Positions 59,801 to 64,000 of a DNA stretch of 64,000 nucleotides are shown in pieces. The DNA comes from Lutraria lutraria. Taxonomy: Eukaryota > Mollusca > Bivalvia > Venerida > Mactridae. Below the pieces are notes generated by a model. It did no database searches. It was not told where the DNA came from and worked only from the letters and a program-made list of their open reading frames with translations. The stretch covers positions 46,688,441-46,752,440 of the forward strand of contig OZ026833.1 in assembly GCA_964023205.1 (NCBI GenBank), given 5' to 3'. Within the stretch, counting starts at the first letter, position 1. Each line of letters opens with the position of its first letter. The position numbers were made by a program, and so were the translations under genes.

Positions 59801-62437
59801 TATTTAATAGATTATTTGTAAATGGTGAATTTCCAAGTAGTTGGACTGAAAGTATTATTATACCCTTTCATAAGAAGGGTAATATTAATACACCAAATAA
59901 TTACAGAGAGATTTCATTATAAGATAGTGTTAGTAAAATATATATTGCTATTTTAACAAAGAGATTGATTTTTTATGTTGATGCATATAATGCCAATCAG
60001 GTTTTAGAGCTGGCTATTCTACAATAGATAATGCCTTTATTTTGTATAGTATTATAAGTAAATACCTGAACAAAAAAGGTAAACCAATATATGTTGCTTT
60101 TATTGACCTTCAAAAAGATTCAGTGAATCGTATTATTTTTTTGTAAGTTTAAAGAAGGATGGTATCAAGGCAATTTGTTTAGATCTATAAAATCTATTTA
60201 AAATGTTTTATCAGAACTAAGCTTGGAAATACTGAAACATTTCAATGTCCTGTAGGACTTCGTCATGGATGTACTTTAAGTCCTATATTATTTTCATTAT
60301 TTATTAATGAATTATATGAATTATTATGCAACAATAACACTCTTGGAATTCAGCTTTTCCTGATATTGCAGAAAATATCCTACCGATGTTCGCAGATGAC
60401 ATGTTATGTCTAGAAGGTTTACAAATGCAGTTAAATGTTTTAAGCACGTTCTGTGACACTTATAAATTAAACGTTAATATTGATAAAATAAGAATTGTCG
60501 TTTTTAAGAGGGATGGACGTATATCTCAAAATGAAAAATGGTTTTATAAAAATAGAGAAATAGAAATTGGTAAGAGTTTTACTGATGTTGATGTACTATT
60601 TACTAACAGACTATCGTTATGCAAAATATCAGAGGCAATGTCAGTTAAAGCAAAGAGAGTATTATTACAAATATTGAATTCCTTTAGTAAATTGATGTAT
60701 GCTCCATTGCATAACTTTTTCAAAGTTTTTGAATCTAAAGTCTGTTCGGTTTTATTGTATGGATCTGAACTCTGGGGTTTAGATAATGTAAATAGTATAG
60801 AAAAGGTCCACTTAATATTTTATGCATGTAAAAGGTTTTTAAATGTTGGAAATAATCCTTGCAATAGAACTGAGCAATATGTTACAGACATTGATATTAC
60901 TAAATTTAGAACATGTTTAGCAAAATTTAGGAGTTCATCACACAATTTGTTGATTGAACAAGGTAGAAACTATGGAATTTCGAGGAAATTTAGAACTTGT
61001 TTTTCTTGTGAAAGTTGTACGGAAGACGAGTTCCATTTGATTTTGATTTGCGCTTTATATGCAGAATTACGTTCTCAGTACATAACAGATTATTTTTAAT
61101 AAATCCTTGTATCAAATATTTTACAACCTCATGTCTTGTTCATGCAAACAAGTTGTCTCTAATCTTGCTATGTTCTTTTTTCATGCATTTAAAATAAGGG
61201 ATCAACATGTAAAATTATTGTATGATTGAAATTAATTCTATTTACATTGATAAAGTTTATAGTCAATGTCCTATAATCTACTTACTATATTCATGATTTG
61301 TTTAGCATGTAGAAAATCAACACTACAAATGTACTTGTATATAATTATTACCATGTACTTATTGTTATGTTTGTGTGTGGGCCGGTGGCCTTATATAACG
61401 CAATAAAGAAATTGAATTGAATACATTAATATATTCTTTGATAGCCCAATCAGTGTTGCAATCATAGCATGTTCTGATTTGTTGATATCATGCTACTTCC
61501 ACCTATGACTAACTAAAAATTAAATTTTGCCGTAGAATGTTGCTTAAGTATCTCATATTGGGTCATCCTACAGACTTGTAAGTACAATGTAAATATTTTA
61601 GACATATGTTTGATAGTGAGCATGCCAATAGTGATCCTTCTTTTGATATATATAAATATACTTTTGGTGCAATAATGAAGAAGAGCGCATACAAGTAAAA
61701 CCCAATGTAGCACGTCTTCTACATCCAACCACATAGGCAGTTGCGTGTCTGTACGTTAATAAGTTGTTTGTCCTTGCCCGGGCTGTAACTCCATTATGCA
61801 TTCACACTTTTTAAAATAACTTGACATAATTGTTAACCACCATGAGACGATGTGCACTGCGCAAAATCCAGACCTCTAGCTCAAAGGTCAAGGTCACACT
61901 TAGAGGTCAAACGTCAAAAATGAGCATTATAGACTTTGTCCGGGGTGTATATCCCTTATGCATTGACATGACATGGTGTGTCATGAACATCACCTATACT
62001 TGTAGTTCAAAGGTCAAGTTGTCTAAACAGCGGGCTCGACTTGTTGCCCTTGGGCATCTAGTTTAAGAACGGGAGTAACTGTGAACACTATATAGATCAA
62101 AGGATACAATTTTTTTCTTTGCAAAGGACAGCTATTTATTTAAAGGTACAGAAGTAGTATTATATATATATACATTGTATATATATATAATATATAAAAC
62201 TGAAAAGAAGTTAGTTAAATAATTTTCAGTTTAATATATTATATAATACTATGTGGCCGATTTGTAGCATTTGATTCCAGAGGGATATTTTATAATATGG
62301 ATTAATAAGACATTAAAAAGTTCCGTACAAGCCTCTTCAAACTTTGAGAACTGTTCAAAGCCAATCATGAGTTTTTTACCATCACGATCGTTCGTCACGG
62401 TGAACACCTTTCCATTTTTATCGCCACCTTCAGCCAT
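37722..62437 (-). CDS. Gene B: IRG GTPase with four N-terminal ubiquitin-fold modules
   Basis: Eleven coding exons on the minus strand: 62437-62329, 59161-59027, 58086-57976, 50662-50528, 49588-49478, 49126-48983, 43251-43141, 40690-40547, 39970-39932, 39518-39477 and 38848-37722. All are bounded by AG/GT and all joins are phase 1, giving one frame of about 735 residues. Relative to gene A there is one extra exon 3 plus exon 2 pair, so modules are e1+e2, e3+e2', e3'+e4 and e5+e6. Each join recreates the Cys-Lys-x-Arg-Phe motif. Intron lengths are inflated by a LINE, a nested transposon and a ~6.2-kb foreign block. Whether all eleven exons are spliced together, or some are skipped to give three modules, cannot be told from sequence. 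Confidence 0.75.
39477..39970 (-). CDS. Gene B linker exons 9-10
   Basis: Exons of 39 nt (39970-39932) and 42 nt (39518-39477) match gene A exons 7-8 in length, phase and encoded peptide (VIDDDLQQQPSD and SSRSTPEIGTLTT). They are the flexible tether between modules and GTPase. Confidence 0.75.
40120..40458. repeat. Dispersed intronic repeat with terminal palindrome (unit B)
   Basis: Counterpart of 16230-16560, ending in AAGCTCATCATGAGCTCGTG then TGAGCTAAA. Confidence 0.4.
40547..43251 (-). CDS. Gene B exons 7-8: ubiquitin-fold module 4
   Basis: Exon 7 (43251-43141) encodes DAVDENETIVKTFLVTDEQ and on to FEDFEKE. Exon 8 (40690-40547) encodes CKSRFGYESDD and FTSENKHIEIGEDSF, ending KLYSGS. It is nearly identical to gene A module 3 (Ala-to-Glu in FxDF; Ile-to-Val later). 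The intron between them, about 350 bp in A, is 2.45 kb here because of a LINE insertion. The exon 7 donor (GTAAGTTG) is intact. Confidence 0.7.
40996..43088 (-). mobile_element. 5'-truncated LINE insertion with target-site duplication
   Basis: A unit B-only insertion flanked by the 8-bp duplication CAGCTTAG (40988-40995 and 43089-43096); unit A has one copy. On the minus strand it encodes a long open C-terminus from CELWGIDKMIQIENIH through RYITNYRASSHCLMIEVGR to FCKFCRSTIEDEYHFVLICP. This is followed by a ~330-bp 3' UTR (GGCCGGAGGCC, AATAAA) and an ATTGAT-repeat tail. A TIR transposon is nested in the tail, leaving about 1.18 kb of LINE. The open frame suggests a recent insertion. Confidence 0.85.
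41013..41926. mobile_element. Tc1/mariner- or pogo-type nonautonomous transposon nested in the LINE tail
   Basis: Inverted ends CAGTAAAACCTCGATTAT and ATAATCGAGGTTTTACTG are flanked by TA (41011-41012 and 41927-41928). The subterminal parts repeat ATTCGGATAAT motifs. The 914-bp interior has no DDE transposase frame. TIR sequence and TA target sites fit the Tc1/mariner superfamily, perhaps pogo/Tigger-like. It sits within the LINE's tail, so it arrived later than the LINE. Confidence 0.8.
44160..45150 (-). mobile_element. LINE C-terminal relic (unit B)
   Basis: Counterpart of 18180-19075, slightly more complete. It keeps about 90 bp lost from A, giving NYGSEVWGINHSVRLEGIH and then FIYGELGRTSLKSRR. 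Stops and frameshifts persist. Confidence 0.8.
47206..47279 (+). other. Candidate orphan exon present only in unit B
   Basis: A 74-bp frame without stops lies between TTGCCTTGATTCTAG and a donor GTAAGG. It encodes APSCWVCPFKEMCSLFDYTG then KDGN, with three cysteines. It lies in a ~140-bp block (47143-47283) missing from unit A. I do not recognise the peptide. It could be a stray exon of another gene, captured or lost during rearrangement, or chance. Confidence 0.25.
47735..47870. repeat. Degenerate tandem repeat (unit B)
   Basis: Counterpart of the array at 21525-21680, with the same three CATCAGTAAGAATGTTATAATG-type units. Confidence 0.6.
47996..48598. mobile_element. Inverted-repeat DNA element (unit B)
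   Basis: Counterpart of 21790-22393, with the same CTGTAGAAC/GTTCTACAG ends. The TA run before it is longer here. Confidence 0.65.
48983..49588 (-). CDS. Gene B exons 5-6: ubiquitin-fold module 3
   Basis: Exon 5 (49588-49478) encodes AADEKETPVKTFLVTDEQ and on to FADFEKD; its first joined codon is Glu rather than Asp. Exon 6 (49126-48983) encodes CKSRFAYESDDVIAF, SENEHIEIGEDSFRTYASG and KVFITPKLYSGS. By position it is the partner of gene A exon 4, yet its sequence is closer to the last-module exon (gene A exon 6, gene B exon 8), pointing to gene conversion. Confidence 0.7.
50528..50662 (-). CDS. Gene B exon 4 (extra exon 2 copy): second half of module 2
   Basis: 135 nt, phase 1, encoding KQRFGYSEDKQVIFETDDEE followed by HTEVDKSAFAHLENKSKLRI. 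It is identical to the exon 2 copies at 24349 and 59027 except Arg-to-His. It pairs with the exon at 58086-57976 across a 7.3-kb intron. Its acceptor, like the other two, is abutted by the 5' end of a LINE. Confidence 0.6.
50667..51554 (+). mobile_element. LINE 5' fragment with longer endonuclease region
   Basis: Same family as the elements at 24488 and 59166. This copy keeps endonuclease sequence they have lost: LLEYDLLLCGDFNAR, then ELRDLHEVLDGDIGIPRK, KNGRDLLLFCKTFGCQILNG and SVIDYYITSKAVNS, with an S-S-H-L-P end in place of the usual SDH. It breaks off at 51554 where foreign sequence begins. Confidence 0.8.
52648..52775. mobile_element. Degraded TA-flanked MITE scrap
   Basis: Begins TACAGTCAAGCCTGTGTTA with GTGGTCACTTC and continues with AAAGACCACTTGCCAATAAC, the wording of mariner-type MITE ends. 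The right end is not clear. Confidence 0.4.
52842..53008. mobile_element. Small mariner-type MITE (~167 bp)
   Basis: Ends CAGTAAAACCTCT and AGAGGTTGTACTG are inverted. TA precedes the left end; the right TA is lost. The interior repeats CCTCTATAGAGCAACGACC-like words. It is noncoding. Confidence 0.6.
53712..56452. mobile_element. Possible large inverted-repeat element
   Basis: CCCTTTCCCATAACTAGGT at 53712-53730 and its reverse complement at 56434-56452 bracket 2.7 kb of AT-rich sequence without recognisable transposase. The arms stay similar for about 30 bp. The right arm directly adjoins the second LINE fragment. It could be a nonautonomous transposon or two facing copies of a shorter repeat. 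Confidence 0.4.
56455..57785 (+). mobile_element. CR1/jockey-group-like LINE fragment
   Basis: Endonuclease part: KQKLIITSVYRPPSSSLHYV, LAGDVNLPDINWEL and GVSDHDIAFVEV with the catalytic SDH. After a frameshift near 57060 come HKPWINRKVKCLSKRKKRAY, the linker and the first reverse transcriptase blocks: SHKALGPDGISPFF, VTPIFKKGDRSAPSNYRPIS. It is cut off on both sides; the right end (57776-57786) shares CACACTGGTTA with the intron sequence it joins. It is a different family from the other LINEs here, and its less AT-rich base composition is distinct. Confidence 0.9.
57976..58086 (-). CDS. Gene B exon 3: first half of module 2
   Basis: 111 nt, phase 1, encoding AADEKETTVKTFLVTDEQ then GNCSEVPFAHFADFEKD. 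The donor is GTAAGTTG. It is joined to the extra exon at 50662. It is one residue different (Lys to Glu) from gene A exon 3. Confidence 0.65.
59027..59161 (-). CDS. Gene B exon 2: second half of module 1
   Basis: 135 nt. The encoded residues are identical to gene A exon 2 (TDDEERTEVDKSAF). Both splice sites are as in gene A, including the weak acceptor touching the LINE. Confidence 0.65.
59166..61431 (+). mobile_element. APE-type LINE, internally deleted (unit B)
   Basis: Near-identical to 24488-26757, with the same internal deletion after FVPEL, so the deletion predates the unit duplication. The reverse transcriptase end is open over 237 codons here (FADDMLCLEGLQMQLNVLST to ELRSQYITDYF) because it lacks a frameshift present in A. 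It is still inactive overall. Confidence 0.85.
61760..62030. repeat. Dispersed repeat with two units (unit B)
   Basis: Counterpart of 27085-27350. After it, unit B has about 165 bp extra (62040-62200) including the palindromic TATATATATACATTGTATAT region. Confidence 0.6.
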
Positions 62438-62450
62438 ATTTAGACGAGGC
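62329..62450 (-). CDS. Gene B exon 1: start codon and first half of module 1
   Basis: ATG at 62437. It encodes MAEGGDKNGKVFTVTNDRD, then MIGFEQFSKFEEA. The donor is GTACGG. It differs from gene A at three residues. The same 5' acceptor precedes it at 62451-62452. Confidence 0.7.
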
Positions 62451-64000
62451 CTAAAATAAAAATATACTCGCTTTAAACCATATACTAGTATGGGAAGTAA
62501 ATATATGATTTTTGTAAATACAATTAGAGTATTTATAATATTGATGTTTCTGATTTGATTAATTGATTTTTTAATATTCTTTTGTGCCAAGCTTTGAGCC
62601 CAACAATTCTACATCAATTAATTAGTCTGTGCCCGGGATATTTTCTCTGTAGTGTGGTTAATACGAGACGTCGTTTGGACTACATGGTTTATCATTATCA
62701 TAAGCTAATTCATCTTAAGATCACATGACCATAAAATCGGAACATCTGATGTAGATTAACGCTACACGATACAATGAAAAGAAATTAATCTAAAACGAGC
62801 TATACCCAGTTTATGTCCCATCGGGCTCTCGCTAACTTCACGTTTTAGAATTGACACAATGCGTAAACATATGTGCGCAATTAATCGTATTGAAATGTTT
62901 GCAAACGTTCTTGACTCAACGCGGAAAATGGCCGATTTGGAAATCGAGTTCAAGATTTTAGGTTGATGGAAATCGCAACCTAAACCATCACAGTTGTTGG
63001 CATGCAATGGCTATGGATGACTATGCTACAGTTGATCTTGGAGAGAGTTTTGCAATATATGCGTTGAACGTAATTAACAGACAGGATTAATGCGGGAATT
63101 ATATTTGATTCATACGTATTCGCAGTACGGACAAATTGTGAATTAAATTTCTGTCATGACATATTAATGAATTTATTGTTTCCTTTAAGGTATTTGAAAC
63201 CCAAATGCACAATTCCTTTGGATGACGTACTATAAGAACATCTAATTTAAAAGCGCCTTCGTGTTTACCACTATTTGCCATTACAATTCATTTTAAAAAT
63301 AGGTCTTTAATGTTAAGAACATACATTTTAACACACGAAACATATCACACATGACTTTAAACGCAGAAATATTTAAAAACAAAAACTCAACAACAAACCT
63401 TGTCAAAAATACATATGTTTTGTAAAATGCATTGATTATTATTTGACCAACCATTAATCAAAGCGACTGGAATTCAAGTAAGCTGTAGATTCGTTCCAAT
63501 ATTATACTTATTTATTATTTACCTATTTGTTTGTGTGCTAGAATCTCGTTATATGAAAATAGTAAACGTCGACAATGAACCGTTAACAATATGTGAACTA
63601 GAAGTGTACGGTAACTAAAACTTGCTTATATGTTGACACAAATTCATTCAATTTTTTTTCGACTGAATTACAAAAGCCAAAAGGCTAGGTTCACTAACCA
63701 TGGATATTTGCCCAACATTTTGATGAAAATATATTCACTACAAAATGTTTGTTTTCCTGTTTTGTTGTTAACTTCCATCCTTACACTTTCTAGAATACAA
63801 AATGTTTTAGTCGTTGGCCTATTGTTTAATGCAACGACCCCTTGACTCATCACAATAGCGCAAATTCACACAATTATACATTTCAAATTGAAAAAATATA
63901 TCAGGCCAGCCAAGCCCCGCAAAAATAATTTGCAACAACGATAAGTATCATTCTTCAAATGCGATAAATAGAGAACCTTTAATGAGATTTTGACACAGGG
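62451..64000. promoter_or_regulatory. Putative promoter-side region of gene B
   Basis: Counterpart of 27615-29166 with scattered substitutions and small indels. No first exon or TATA box could be fixed. Confidence 0.3.
63542..63618 (+). pseudogene. Fucolectin-domain terminal exon relic, unit B
   Basis: Encodes SRYMKIVNVDNEPLTICELE then VYGN before a stop, five codons shorter than the unit A copy. It has the same acceptor and again lacks the rest of the domain. Confidence 0.5.

Larger units (their letters stand above)
34537..64000. repeat. Tandem duplication, unit B (runs off the right edge)
   Basis: Direct repeat of unit A, longer here because of extra insertions and an internal duplication of the exon 2-3 region. 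The final bases (64000) correspond to 29166 in unit A, so about 5.4 kb of unit B lies outside the window. Confidence 0.9.

Noticed and set aside
62438..62590. In-frame hydrophobic extension upstream of the gene B start
   Set aside because: It has no ATG (it would begin at TTG), crosses a strong acceptor, and is AT-rich intron-like sequence also open in unit A. It is intron read-through rather than a membrane anchor.
1..64000. CRISPR array, rRNA genes or a bacterial-type operon
   Set aside because: No regularly spaced identical repeats, no rRNA-like sequence, and gene structure is plainly eukaryotic.

Overview
The window looks like AT-rich nuclear DNA of an invertebrate animal. It has split genes with GT-AG introns, several APE-type LINE families, many short inverted-repeat elements, and dispersed noncoding repeats of a style I associate with bivalve molluscs. 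The bivalve assignment is an inference; no marker gene settles it. There is no rRNA gene, convincing tRNA gene or CRISPR array.

The centre of the window is a direct tandem duplication. Unit A spans 6758-34536 and unit B runs from 34537 past the right edge, with a period near 27.78 kb. Each unit carries one multi-exon minus-strand gene that I could assemble exon by exon, with canonical splice sites and consistent phase-1 joins. Both encode a dynamin-like immunity-related GTPase (IRG, interferon-inducible GTPase) preceded by tandem ~85-residue modules of apparent ubiquitin-like fold, most like CIDE-N. Gene A (27601 to 13837, 9 exons, ~649 aa) has three modules. Gene B (62437 to 37722, 11 exons, ~735 aa) has four, because exons 2 and 3 are duplicated. 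Each module is split over two exons at the same conserved Cys-Lys-x-Arg-Phe site and every intron is phase 1, so modules can be added or lost without breaking the frame. The likely job is cell-autonomous immunity: the modules would act as homotypic interaction or adaptor domains feeding a large C-terminal GTPase exon.

Layout: 1-6757 is noncoding flank with foldback elements, a GA-rich tract and SINE-like scraps. 6758-13524 is the sequence 3' of gene A, including a 4 kb block absent from B that holds a TTAA-flanked element. 13525-27614 is gene A, with LINE relics and inverted-repeat elements in its introns. 27615-34536 is its 5' side, with a fucolectin-domain relic, two tandem repeats, an inverted-repeat element and an L1/Tx1-like LINE tail. 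34537-37400 repeats the 3' side and 37400-62450 is gene B. Gene B's introns additionally hold a LINE with a TIR transposon nested in its tail (40996-43088) and a foreign block of about 6.2 kb (51555-57785). 62451-64000 repeats the 5' side.

The two genes differ little in the modules. They differ strongly around the GTPase switch regions and in the C-terminal helical domain, the pattern expected of an immune effector under diversifying pressure. All of this comes from reading sequence by eye; no alignment, database search or expression data were available.
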